Position numbers and translations under genes: made by a program
Notes under the pieces: generated by a model
Databases searched by the model: none
What the model saw: the letters and a program-made list of their open reading frames with translations, nothing else
What the model was told of the DNA's origin: nothing
Assembly (NCBI RefSeq): GCF_030678915.1
Contig: NZ_JAUUTZ010000012.1
Location: forward strand, 62,001-126,000
Reading direction: 5' to 3'
Length of the DNA stretch: 64,000 nt
DNA from: Paracoccus wurundjeri
GTDB lineage: Bacteria; Pseudomonadota; Alphaproteobacteria; Rhodobacterales; Rhodobacteraceae
Shown: positions 9,919 through 17,121 of the stretch, one piece after another
Layout of the letters: each line of letters begins with the position of its first letter
Numbering within the stretch: position 1 is the stretch's first letter

Positions 9919-10973
9919 AGCAGATGCCCCGATTTCAGAGCCTTGGTGTCGAGGTAATCGGTATTGAACCGGTTGCGCGGGGTGATCAGGGGGACGCGTT
10001 CGGAAACCTTGATCCCCTGACCTTCCAGCATCGCTACCTTGCGCGGGTTATTGGTCATGAGTCGCACAGCATCAAAGCCCAGACGCCGCAGCAGGGCCGC
10101 ACCGATCCGGAAATCCCGTTCGTCATCCTCGAATCCCAGCCGGTGATTCGCCTCGACCGTGTCAAAGCCCTGATTTTGCAGATCATATGCGCGCATCTTG
10201 TTGGCAAGTCCGATGCCGCGCCCTTCCTGATTGAGGTAAAGCAGCACGCCGGCGCCCTGCTGACCCATTGCCGTCAGGGCGGATTGAAGCTGCGGGCCGC
10301 AATCGCATTTCAGGCTGCCCAGCACATCACCGGTAAAGCAGGCGGAATGCAGCCGGGTGAGAACGGGTTGATCGCGGGGCGGATCGCCGATCTCGATGGC
10401 GTAATGTTCGGTTCCGCCGTCGTCGGGCCGGAAGATATGCAGGCGCGAACGCTCTGCCGACAGCAGCGGAAGCCGGGCCGCGGCGACCGGCGCAACGGCG
10501 GCTTCGCTTGCAAGTTGGGCCAGCATCGGTCCGGCCGCCAGTGTCGTCAGGCCGGGCAGGGGGGGCGAAGCGATCATCAGCATTGCGGGCAGAAGCTGGG
10601 CCGATTTGGCAAGCGCCAATGCTGCCTTGTGATCCTGAACCTCTCCGTCGCGCAGGGTTTTCAGAGGGCCTTTCATCGGCGTCATCAGATCGCCGGCTGG
10701 ATCGGCAAGCGCCCTGAGCCATGCAAGATCGCCGTCATCGGGCACGATCACCCGCGCCAGCCCGTCATCATAGACGCGGGCTTTCAGTGTTTCCGCCCGA
10801 CGCGCGGTCAGTGCGAGAACCGGCTGGCCCAGTGCCCGCATGTCGGAAAGCCGCGTCGGCGAAAGCGACTCGACCGCTGCGACGATATGGTTGCCGATCA
10901 CGACAGGCAGGCCCATGCGCAGATCGGCACGGGCGCGGGATATGGTTTCGGCAAGGGTCGGGATCAGGCTCAT
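9915..10973 (-). CDS. ribA: GTP cyclohydrolase II
   Basis: First step of riboflavin biosynthesis: GTP to 2,5-diamino-6-ribosylamino-4(3H)-pyrimidinone 5'-phosphate, formate and pyrophosphate. It has 352 residues, with an N-terminal alphaproteobacterial extension (about 1-180) resembling a decayed RibB-like domain and the catalytic domain at about 185-345. The zinc site is HSACFTGDVLGSLKCDCG (about 208-225), followed by LYLNQEGRGIGLANKM and the arginine/tyrosine segment LMTNNPRKV. I see no FMN riboswitch in the 133 bases upstream. The gene is divergent from an OmpR-type response regulator and is followed by an overlapping L,D-transpeptidase gene. Confidence 0.95.
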   Translation of the reverse strand: MSLIPTLAETISRARADLRMGLPVVIGNHIVAAVESLSPTRLSDMRALGQPVLALTARRAETLKARVYDDGLARVIVPDDGDLAWLRALADPAGDLMTPMKGPLKTLRDGEVQDHKAALALAKSAQLLPAMLMIASPPLPGLTTLAAGPMLAQLASEAAVAPVAAARLPLLSAERSRLHIFRPDDGGTEHYAIEIGDPPRDQPVLTRLHSACFTGDVLGSLKCDCGPQLQSALTAMGQQGAGVLLYLNQEGRGIGLANKMRAYDLQNQGFDTVEANHRLGFEDDERDFRIGAALLRRLGFDAVRLMTNNPRKVAMLEGQGIKVSERVPLITPRNRFNTDYLDTKALKSGHLL

Positions 10974-10986
10974 GGCTGGCGATTAT

Positions 10987-11004
10987 TGAAACATTCTGAA
11001 ACAT
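10987..11004. promoter_or_regulatory. Direct repeat GAAACAT-N3-GAAACAT, candidate response-regulator site
   Basis: TGAAACAT occurs at 10987-10994 and again at 10997-11004, exactly one helical turn apart. It lies between ribA and an OmpR-family regulator gene. Head-to-tail half-sites on a 10-base period are the usual form of OmpR/PhoB-type operators, so autoregulation or ribA control is possible. This is inference. Confidence 0.4.
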
Positions 11005-11106
11005 AATGGCCCCATACCGACAATTCCATGTGAGAATTCATTGATCCCTCTGGACGGAACCGGGGCCTGTCCCCACTCCTTTGCGCAATAGCGTGAAGGA
11101 GGCAAC

Positions 11107-11793
11107 ATGCCCGGACTAAAAAAAATATTGCTTGTCGATGATGAGGAAGACCTGCGCGAGGCTTTGGCCGAGCAATTGGCGGCGACCGATGAATTCGAAG
11201 TGATCGAAGCCGGGACCGGTGCCGAGGCGGTGGATGCCACCCGGAACGCCATTTACGATCTGGTCATTCTTGATGTGGGCCTTCCCGATACCGATGGCCG
11301 CGAGCTGTGCAAGAAGCTGCGCAAGCTGAATGTCAAATGCCCGGTCGTCATGCTGACCGGACATGATACCGATGCGGATACGATTCTTGGTCTTGACGCC
11401 GGGGCGAATGACTATGTGACCAAGCCGTTCAAGTTCCCGGTCCTGCTGGCCCGTCTGCGGGCGCAGTTGCGGACGCATGAGCAATCCGAGGATGCGATTT
11501 TCCAGCTTGGGCCCTATACGTTCAAGCCGGCGATGAAGATGCTGATTGACCAGAAGGACCGCAAGATCCGTCTGACCGAGAAAGAAACCAATATCCTCAA
11601 GTTCCTGTATCGCGCACAGGATGGTGTGGTGCCGCGCGATGTCCTGCTGCATGAGGTCTGGGGCTATAATGCCGGCGTCACGACGCATACGCTTGAGACA
11701 CATATCTATCGTCTGCGCCAGAAGATCGAGCCCGATCCCTCGAATGCGCGCCTGCTGGTCACCGAATCCGGCGGCTATCGGCTGATTGCCTGA
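11107..11793 (+). CDS. OmpR-family response regulator (CenR-like)
   Basis: Two-component DNA-binding response regulator of 228 residues. Receiver domain: acidic pair D11-D12 (LLVDDEED), phospho-acceptor Asp56 (LVILDVGLP), Thr in VVMLTGHDTD, and Lys in DYVTKPFKFP. The winged-helix output domain occupies about 130-226 (RLTEKETNILKFLYR, TTHTLETHIYRLRQKIE, TESGGYRLI). An AAGGAGGC site precedes the ATG. No histidine kinase is adjacent, so it is an orphan, as is the essential cell-envelope regulator CenR of Caulobacter and Rhodobacter, which it resembles. I do not assign the symbol because other OmpR-type orphans are possible. Confidence 0.92.
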   Translation: MPGLKKILLVDDEEDLREALAEQLAATDEFEVIEAGTGAEAVDATRNAIYDLVILDVGLPDTDGRELCKKLRKLNVKCPVVMLTGHDTDADTILGLDAGANDYVTKPFKFPVLLARLRAQLRTHEQSEDAIFQLGPYTFKPAMKMLIDQKDRKIRLTEKETNILKFLYRAQDGVVPRDVLLHEVWGYNAGVTTHTLETHIYRLRQKIEPDPSNARLLVTESGGYRLIA

Positions 11794-11797
11794 ACAG

Positions 11798-11850
11798 GAT
11801 TCCGAAACTTGGAATCAGAAGGGGCCCGGGGTCATGCCGGGCCTTTCGGT
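11798..11850 (+). terminator. Tandem hairpins after the response regulator
   Basis: GATTCC/GGAATC (11798-11803 with 11811-11816) forms a first hairpin. GGCCCGG (11823-11829) with CCGGGCC (11837-11843) forms a second, followed by TTTCGGTT. Together they are a good factor-independent terminator for the upstream gene. Confidence 0.75.
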
Positions 11851-11891
11851 TTTCACAAAACAGTGTGAATCCCCCAGACGAGCGGAATCGT

Positions 11892-11916
11892 GGAACCTAA
11901 CCCGGCAGGATGCGTT
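11892..11916 (+). promoter_or_regulatory. EcfG-like promoter GGAAC-N16-CGTT
   Basis: GGAAC at 11892-11896 and CGTT at 11913-11916 are 16 bases apart, a perfect match to the promoter consensus of the alphaproteobacterial general stress sigma factor EcfG. It would start transcription near 11924, ahead of the small-RNA candidate and of the small membrane protein gene. Whether this organism has EcfG cannot be seen here. Confidence 0.5.
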
Positions 11917-11923
11917 GGTGATA

Positions 11924-12001
11924 GGAAGTTATCGTCCACGGTTGTGGGCATACCTTCTTTCTCTCTCTGATGCCCCGGTGCCTTGTGCACCGGGGTTATT
12001 T
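11924..12001 (+). ncRNA. Candidate small regulatory RNA (about 75-80 nt)
   Basis: From the predicted start downstream of the GGAAC/CGTT promoter, the segment holds a short hairpin (CCAC-GGTT-GTGG), an unpaired pyrimidine stretch CCTTCTTTCTCTCTCT, and a strong terminator CCCCGGTGC / GCACCGGGG (11973-11981 with 11987-11995) followed by TTATTTC. No open frame of note lies in it. Promoter, C/U-rich single-stranded seed and terminator together are the design of a trans-acting sRNA. Alternatively it is the attenuated leader of the gene at 12091. I recognise no named family. Confidence 0.45.
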
Positions 12002-12090
12002 CATTACCGGGCGGTCGCGGCTGCAGGATTTTATCGGGAACCCGGATCGCTTTCCGGAGTTGATCAGGCAGCAGCACGGAGGGCTTCATT

Positions 12091-12270
12091 GTGAACTATA
12101 TATTCGGGATCATTATTTTCGTGCTGGATGTTCTGGCGATTGCGTCGATCATCAATACGAATGCCAGCACCGGCACAAAAATCCTGTGGATTGCCATTAT
12201 TGTCATTCTGCCGGTTATCGGGCTGATCATCTGGTATTTTGCCGGACCGAAATCCAATATATCGCTTTAA
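12091..12270 (+). CDS. Small PLDc_N-type membrane protein (59 residues)
   Basis: GTG start with a near-perfect GGAGGG site 7 bases upstream (12078-12083). The product has two hydrophobic segments: YIFGIIIFVLDVLAIASII, then a short NTNASTGTKI hairpin loop and LWIAIIVILPVIGLIIWYF, ending GPKSNISL. This matches the phospholipase-D-nuclease N-terminal (PLDc_N) family of free-standing two-helix inner-membrane proteins, whose function is unknown. It lies downstream of the EcfG-like promoter and the small-RNA candidate, so stress induction is possible if the intervening terminator is leaky. Confidence 0.8.
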   Translation: MNYIFGIIIFVLDVLAIASIINTNASTGTKILWIAIIVILPVIGLIIWYFAGPKSNISL

Positions 12271-12275
12271 CGGCA

Positions 12276-12866
12276 TTATCGGCGCAGATAGACGTAATAG
12301 GCGCCCTCTCCTCCATGCCTGTAATGCGCGGCGGTGACCTGCTGCACCACCGGGGCCAATGGTGTCCTGTGCAGCCAATGCGGCACCTGGTGGCGAAGTG
12401 CGCCGGGGCGGGTCGGTAAAGGGCCGTGATCGCCACGACCCTTGCCGGTAATCACCAGAACCAGCCGCAATCCATTCGCATGGCAGGACAGGACGAACCG
12501 CATAAGTTCGGGTTGTGCCTGTGCAAGCGTCATGCCATGCAGGTCAAGCCGCGCTTCCGGGCGCATCTTGCCCTGTGTCATCCGCTTGTAGGCCTTGGCG
12601 TCCATGCGTGGGGCGGCATCGGCCAGCCATTCGGCGGGGCTTTGTACCCTGACACTGGCAGGATTGGAGGGAAGTGAGGATTGGCCGACCCTGAACCGCG
12701 GAAAAGCCGCCGGCGTCGTGGCAGCTTTTTCAGATAGGGGAAGGGTCGTCTCTTCCCGGTGGGATTCTGCGGGTTTTCCGGGCGGGTGCAACGCCTTGGC
12801 GCTGCGGGCGATACGGGACCATAATTCCCGTTCGTCCGGCGTAAGTCCCCTGCGCCGCGCCGCCAT
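12276..12866 (-). CDS. Smr domain protein (Smr/MutS2 C-terminal family)
   Basis: 196-residue protein with a disordered basic N-terminal half and a C-terminal Smr domain at about 103-196. The diagnostic pieces are LDLHGMT (107-113), LRLVLVITGKGRGD, and GGEGAYYVYLRR at the end. Smr domains cleave or bind branched DNA or structured RNA; many proteobacterial stand-alone versions have no assigned substrate. It starts 1 base after the stop of the timA-like gene on the same strand, so the two are probably cotranscribed, a pairing common in Rhodobacterales. Confidence 0.9.
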   Translation of the reverse strand: MAARRRGLTPDERELWSRIARSAKALHPPGKPAESHREETTLPLSEKAATTPAAFPRFRVGQSSLPSNPASVRVQSPAEWLADAAPRMDAKAYKRMTQGKMRPEARLDLHGMTLAQAQPELMRFVLSCHANGLRLVLVITGKGRGDHGPLPTRPGALRHQVPHWLHRTPLAPVVQQVTAAHYRHGGEGAYYVYLRR

Positions 12867-12867
12867 T

Positions 12868-13524
12868 TCAGCCAGTCGCGACCAACTGCCAGTTCGGATC
12901 GTCCTGACCCATTCCGCGGCTGAAGGTCCAGACGTCCCGCTGCTTGCGCGGAGCCTTGGGATCGCCCTCGATCACCACGCCCTCGGAATCGCGGGTTACC
13001 ACGATAATTTCGGCAAGGAACCGCACCGACAATTCAGCCGTGCCTGTCGCCTTGTCGAATTCCGCGCTGGCGACCGAGATTTCGCGCGTGCCCAGATACT
13101 GAGCCTCGACCTTCTGTCCCTGTTCGTTGCGGGTATCGATGACCGATTGGAATGCGTTGGCCACCTCATCCGCAAGGAACGGACGAATCTCGGAAATATC
13201 GCCGCGTTCGAATGCCAGAAGGATCATCTCATGCGCGGATTTCGCGCCGCTCAGAAACTCCCGGACGGAAAACGAAGGCTCGGCATGTTTCATCGCGATC
13301 AATGCGTGTGCGGCAGGGCTGTCGGCTTCGACATGGTCAAGGATATCATGGTCAAGTTCGACTGCGCTGTCGTCGATAACCTCGAAATTCCGGCGATCCG
13401 ACTGCGCGGGTTCCGATTTCGGAGGTTCATAGCCGTCACGCGTGCCCAGCACATTGCGCAGCCGCAATATCAGAAAAATTGCGATCGCGGCCAGAACAAG
13501 CAGCTGGATCATCGGGTTGGACAT
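12868..13524 (-). CDS. Tim44/TimA family adaptor protein
   Basis: 218 residues with an N-terminal membrane anchor (MIQLLVLAAIAIFLILRLRNVLG), a charged linker and a C-terminal Tim44-like domain from about 75 (AEPSFSVREFLSGAKSAHEMILLAFERGD, then KQRDVWTFSRGM near the end). The mitochondrial relative links the import channel to Hsp70; the bacterial protein's partner is not settled. Its neighbours are suggestive: secB and fxsA are divergent to it, and smr follows directly. A GAGG site lies 8 bases before the ATG. Confidence 0.88.
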   Translation of the reverse strand: MSNPMIQLLVLAAIAIFLILRLRNVLGTRDGYEPPKSEPAQSDRRNFEVIDDSAVELDHDILDHVEADSPAAHALIAMKHAEPSFSVREFLSGAKSAHEMILLAFERGDISEIRPFLADEVANAFQSVIDTRNEQGQKVEAQYLGTREISVASAEFDKATGTAELSVRFLAEIIVVTRDSEGVVIEGDPKAPRKQRDVWTFSRGMGQDDPNWQLVATG

Positions 13525-13635
13525 GCAGGGAACCTCAATTCTATGCGCATATGTTGGTATCTTCGGCCTCGATCATTATGTAGGGGCTGAGGCGGGGCAA
13601 GTCCAGTTATCGACCCGTCCGGAAAGGGAAAGCAT

Positions 13636-14157
13636 ATGTGGTTATTCGCACTGTTTCTGGCAGTTCCGCTGATCGAGATCGCACTGTTCATACAGGTCGG
13701 CGGTCTGATCGGACTTTGGCCCACGCTTGGCATCGTGATTCTTACGGCAGTGGCCGGTATGTCGCTGATGCGCAGCCAGGGCGCGAAGGCATGGAATGAT
13801 GTGAACCGAAGCTTTGGCGAATTGCGTGATCCCGGCCGGCCGCTGGCGCATGGCGTGATGATCATGTTTGCCGGCATGCTGCTGGTGCTGCCCGGCTTCT
13901 TTACCGACAGCCTTGGTCTGGCGCTTCTGGTGCCCGGTATACGCGAACTTGTCATGCGCTGGATCGCCAGCCGCATTCAGGTGTCCCGCGTTCAAATGAG
14001 AGGCCGGCCGGAGCCGCATCGCCCTCCGTATAACGATGGCGTGATCGATGGCGATTTCGTGGTCGAGGACGAATCGCAGGATCATGCGCCCATGCCGCCG
14101 GATGTTTCACCGGGGGAAAACCGCAATCGCGGCAACTCTGGCTGGACGCGGCATTGA
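13636..14157 (+). CDS. fxsA: FxsA family membrane protein
   Basis: 173-residue inner-membrane protein. Hydrophobic segments are at about 3-25 (LFALFLAVPLIEIALFIQVG), 28-48 and 75-100, with the FxsA hallmarks GLWPTLGIVILTAVAG and LLVLPGFFTDSLGLALLVP. The tail is hydrophilic and acidic. In E. coli the family is named for overproduction suppressing phage T7 exclusion by F; the normal function is unknown. A GGGAAAG site precedes the ATG. It lies 60 bases upstream of secB in the same direction, the usual alphaproteobacterial order. Confidence 0.92.
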   Translation: MWLFALFLAVPLIEIALFIQVGGLIGLWPTLGIVILTAVAGMSLMRSQGAKAWNDVNRSFGELRDPGRPLAHGVMIMFAGMLLVLPGFFTDSLGLALLVPGIRELVMRWIASRIQVSRVQMRGRPEPHRPPYNDGVIDGDFVVEDESQDHAPMPPDVSPGENRNRGNSGWTRH

Positions 14158-14217
14158 GGCGGACACGCAGTGCTGTTAAAAGCGGCCTGAGTTTTTCAGA
14201 GAGGTTTGAATAATCCT

Positions 14218-14745
14218 ATGGCCGAAGACAATCAGTCGAACGGCGCTGCCCCGAACAGTCAGCCGCAACAGCAAGTGAAGATGCAAATTCTGGCGCAATA
14301 TATCCGCGATTTGTCTTTCGAGAATGCGGTTGCCCAGAAGGGCGCTCCAACCGGTGACGTGCAACCTGAAATTACCGTGCAGGTCAGCCTGGACGCCCGC
14401 AAGCGTAATAATGACAACCAATATGAAGTCATTTCGAAATACCGCGTGAAATCGACCAACAAGGGCGACGGTCAAACTCTGTTCCTGATCGAGCTGGATT
14501 ATGGCGGTGTATTCCACATCGAGGGGGTTCCCGAAGATCAGCTTCATCCTTTCCTGATGATCGAATGCCCGCGCATGATGTTCCCATTTTCGCGCCGGAT
14601 CGTCTCGGACCTGACGCGCGACAGTGGTTTCCCGCCGTTCAACATGGACCCGATCGATTTCGTCCAGCTTTACCGCCAGGAACTTGCCCGTCGCGCACAA
14701 CAACAAGCCGAGTCTTCCGCCAAGGAACAGCAATCCTCGTCCTGA
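14218..14745 (+). CDS. secB: Protein-export chaperone SecB
   Basis: Cytosolic tetrameric chaperone that keeps preproteins unfolded and hands them to SecA. It has 175 residues, with a Gln/Asn-rich N-terminal stretch, then QILAQYIRDLSFENA (the SecB signature) and HPFLMIECPRMMFPFSRR, GFPPFNMDPIDFVQLY. An in-frame TTG exists at 14206, but the ATG at 14218 begins the protein normally. The C-terminus is Ser/Gln-rich instead of the zinc-binding SecA-contact tail of some homologues. It is followed after 12 bases by an HD hydrolase gene. Confidence 0.96.
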   Translation: MAEDNQSNGAAPNSQPQQQVKMQILAQYIRDLSFENAVAQKGAPTGDVQPEITVQVSLDARKRNNDNQYEVISKYRVKSTNKGDGQTLFLIELDYGGVFHIEGVPEDQLHPFLMIECPRMMFPFSRRIVSDLTRDSGFPPFNMDPIDFVQLYRQELARRAQQQAESSAKEQQSSS

Positions 14746-14757
14746 GGAGGGTTTTCA

Positions 14758-15375
14758 ATGGCCGTCCGGCAAAGTCGCGCCTGGCAGCGAATGCTTTCCG
14801 GGCGCCGCCTTGATCTTCTTGATCCCACTCCGGTCGATATCGAGATCGAAGATATCGCGCATGGGCTTGCATTTGTCGCGCGTTGGAATGGCCAGACGCG
14901 CGGCGACTGGCCCTATTCCGTTGCCGAGCATTCTCTTCTGGTCGAGCAGATTTTTGATCGTCTTGAACCGGGTTCGGATCCCAATTGGCGGCTGGCCGCC
15001 CTGCTGCATGATGCGCCCGAATATGTGATTGGCGACATGATTTCCCCGGTCAAGGCAGCATTGGGCGAGGAATATGGCGATATGGATGAACGCCTGACGA
15101 TTGCCATTCACCGCCGATTCGGTCTGCCGGGCTATATTCCATTACCGATCAGGAAGCGGATCAAATCCGCAGACCGGATTTCGGCGCGGCTTGAGGCGGT
15201 CCAGATTGCCGGCTTCACTGTTGGCGAGGCGCGGAAACTGTTTCCGATCAGAAACGGGGCGCTTTTGGACGAGTTTGAAATAAAACCCCGCCCACCTGCG
15301 GAAGTGCGGACGGAGTTTCTGGACAGGTTTTCCCGCTTGCTTGACAAGGTAGACAGGGCAAAGCCGGGAAAATGA
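14758..15375 (+). CDS. HD-domain nucleotidase/hydrolase (YfbR-like)
   Basis: 205-residue cytoplasmic metal-dependent phosphohydrolase. HD-fold ligands visible: VAEHSLLVEQ (first His), ALLHDAPEYVIGD (His-Asp pair) and a downstream Asp in IKSADRISARLEA. The layout resembles the YfbR deoxyribonucleoside-5'-monophosphatase group, but the substrate is not proven. A strong GGAGGG site directly after the secB stop and the 12-base gap imply an operon with secB. It is followed by the convergent hvrA gene. Confidence 0.87.
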   Translation: MAVRQSRAWQRMLSGRRLDLLDPTPVDIEIEDIAHGLAFVARWNGQTRGDWPYSVAEHSLLVEQIFDRLEPGSDPNWRLAALLHDAPEYVIGDMISPVKAALGEEYGDMDERLTIAIHRRFGLPGYIPLPIRKRIKSADRISARLEAVQIAGFTVGEARKLFPIRNGALLDEFEIKPRPPAEVRTEFLDRFSRLLDKVDRAKPGK

Positions 15376-15402
15376 CGGGTTACGTCTGAACGATTTTCCG
15401 GA

Positions 15403-15714
15403 TCAGATGGCCAGATCGTCCAGGGATTTACCCTTTTCAAGATGCTCGGCGACCCAACGAGGCTTACGGCCGCGGCCGGTCCAGGTCATCGTCGGATCTT
15501 CGGGATTCGCATATTTCGGCGCAATGGTTCCGGCACGCTTCGGTTTGCTGCCGACCAGTTCGGCAAGGTTGAAGCCATATTCACGAGCGGTACTTTCGAT
15601 TGCGGAAAGTGCTTCGCGCCGTTTACGATCTTCGTAAGAATTTGTGGCGCGTTCTACCTTGGCTTGAAGTTCACGCAACTCCTTAAGCGACAGCTTATCT
15701 AACTCGATATCCAT
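15403..15714 (-). CDS. hvrA: H-NS-like regulator HvrA
   Basis: 103-residue nucleoid-associated regulator. N-terminal coiled-coil dimerisation region (KELRELQAKVERATNSYED) and C-terminal H-NS DNA-binding motif TWTGRGRKPRW at residues 77-87. In Rhodobacter capsulatus, hvrA lies directly after senC-regA and modulates photosynthesis and nitrogen-fixation genes; the order here is identical, which decides the symbol. The gap to regA is 76 bases and contains its own palindrome, so a separate promoter is likely. Confidence 0.93.
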   Translation of the reverse strand: MDIELDKLSLKELRELQAKVERATNSYEDRKRREALSAIESTAREYGFNLAELVGSKPKRAGTIAPKYANPEDPTMTWTGRGRKPRWVAEHLEKGKSLDDLAI

Positions 15715-15749
15715 TCGTTTTTTTCCATTCGTACAGGATTTACTCTTAA

Positions 15750-15764
15750 TCCTATACTATAGGA
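15750..15764. promoter_or_regulatory. Palindrome TCCTATA-C-TATAGGA upstream of hvrA
   Basis: Perfect 7-base arms around one central base, 36 bases upstream of the hvrA start in an A/T-rich gap between regA and hvrA. It could be an operator, or contain -10 elements (TATAGGA/TATACT) for an independent hvrA promoter. No family assignment is possible by eye. Confidence 0.35.
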
Positions 15765-15790
15765 ATAAAGATATAGAGAAGCGTAATATA

Positions 15791-16345
15791 TTAGCGTGGG
15801 CCGCGCTTGGCAAGAATTCGCTGTAGTGTTCTTCTGTGCATATGTAAACGGCGCGCAGTTTCACTTACATTCCGGTCGCATTGCTCAAAAACTCTTTGAA
15901 TATGTTCCCATCTAATACGATCCGCAGACATCGGATTATTGGGTGGAGGCGGTAAAACATCTTTTGTTGAAAGAAGCGCTGCCGTTACGTCATTCGCATC
16001 CGCGGGTTTGGCAAGATAATCAATTGCTCCCATTTTTACAGCCGCGACGGCTGTTGCGATGGCGCCATAACCTGTCAGAACGATAATGCGGGCATCCGGA
16101 CGGCGCTCTCTCAACTGATCCACGACATCAAGCCCGTGCCCATCCTCCAGCCGAAGATCGATAACGGCGTAAGCGGGGGGTTTGTCGGCGATAATCCGCT
16201 CGGCTTCTGTGACGCCAAGCGCTGTCAGTGGCTGGAAACCCCGCTTTTCCATAGCCCGGCCAAGCCGGGTTACGAAAATCTCATCGTCATCGACCAGCAA
16301 TAGCGAGGGGTCTGGCCCGATTTTGTTCGAGTTAAATTCTACCAT
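15791..16345 (-). CDS. regA: Redox response regulator RegA/PrrA/ActR
   Basis: 184-residue global redox regulator, partner of RegB, controlling respiration, CO2 and N2 fixation and related genes. Receiver: acidic cluster D19-D21 (LLLVDDDE), phospho-acceptor Asp63 (AVIDLRLEDG), Thr in VLTGYGAIATA and Lys in DYLAKPAD. A short proline linker (PPPPNNP) leads to the Fis-like helix-turn-helix NVSETARRLHMHRRTLQRI. The ATG at 16345 gives exactly the family length; in-frame codons upstream belong to the senC end region. Codon use is more A/T-rich than in its neighbours. Confidence 0.97.
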   Translation of the reverse strand: MVEFNSNKIGPDPSLLLVDDDEIFVTRLGRAMEKRGFQPLTALGVTEAERIIADKPPAYAVIDLRLEDGHGLDVVDQLRERRPDARIIVLTGYGAIATAVAAVKMGAIDYLAKPADANDVTAALLSTKDVLPPPPNNPMSADRIRWEHIQRVFEQCDRNVSETARRLHMHRRTLQRILAKRGPR

Positions 16346-16404
16346 GCCAGCCCCTTTATCACAGCGAATTGACTCCGGCGAGTCGCGTAGAGCCGATCTG
16401 TAGA

Positions 16405-17031
16405 CTATGACGCTGCCTGGATAAAGCAAGCGGCACTATCCGCGATCTCTTCGGGTGACTTGTTACGGTCAAAGAATTCAACAGTTTCGTTGCCGGGCAT
16501 AATCAGATAGGTATTCGTCATGTGGTCGACGAGATAATATTCATTATCCTCCTGGTTGTTAAGCTTGTAGTAATTTCTCCAACCTTTGTTGACCGCGGCA
16601 ATTTCCTCTTGGGTACCTGTCAGGCCGATCATATCGCCGGGAAATGAGTCGGTGAAATCCGCAAGAACTTCAGGCGTGTCTCTGTCAGGGTCGACGGTAA
16701 TGAAAACAGTTTGCAATTCGATACCGCGTTCTTTCAGGATTTCAGCGGCTTCGGCATTTCGGGCGCTATCCAACGGGCAAACATCCGGGCAATAAGTATA
16801 ACCGAAATAAAGCAGGGATGGTTTCGAGAAAACCTCCTGATCGGTTACCTGCTCATCTTTTTGATTGCGTAGGGTAAAAGAGGTGCCGAAATTGTCCAAT
16901 CCGCCGGCAACATTGCTGGCGACGCAATCCGCGTAATTGCCTCCGGAGCCGCTTGACAGATATATTCCGCCAGAGACAAGTGCCACCACGGCAACGGCAC
17001 CTCCGATTATCAGGTCTTTCCGAACGGCCAT
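16405..17031 (-). CDS. senC: SCO1/SenC/PrrC copper chaperone
   Basis: Membrane-anchored periplasmic thioredoxin-fold protein that delivers copper to the CuA site of cytochrome c oxidase and links to Reg/Prr signalling. It has 208 residues, a TM anchor at about 7-26, copper ligands Cys81 and Cys85 (YTYCPDVCPLD) and His170 (YLVDHMTNTYL). An extra Cys36 and Cys near the C-terminus (SAACFIQ) may form a disulfide. It is 59 bases upstream of regA and divergent from regB, exactly the Rhodobacter arrangement. Confidence 0.95.
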   Translation of the reverse strand: MAVRKDLIIGGAVAVVALVSGGIYLSSGSGGNYADCVASNVAGGLDNFGTSFTLRNQKDEQVTDQEVFSKPSLLYFGYTYCPDVCPLDSARNAEAAEILKERGIELQTVFITVDPDRDTPEVLADFTDSFPGDMIGLTGTQEEIAAVNKGWRNYYKLNNQEDNEYYLVDHMTNTYLIMPGNETVEFFDRNKSPEEIADSAACFIQAAS

Positions 17032-17121
17032 CTGTTTGCTCCTGCTCGGGTTTCATTCGCGCATTGATCGCCAATCCTGCGCCGGGTATCAAGATAACTC
17101 ATTGTCGCAGCGGAAAGCGCC

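Noticed and set aside
10974..11106. Possible FMN riboswitch upstream of ribA
   Set aside because: The region lacks the conserved RFN-element boxes and is short; only direct repeats and the neighbouring ribosome site are visible.
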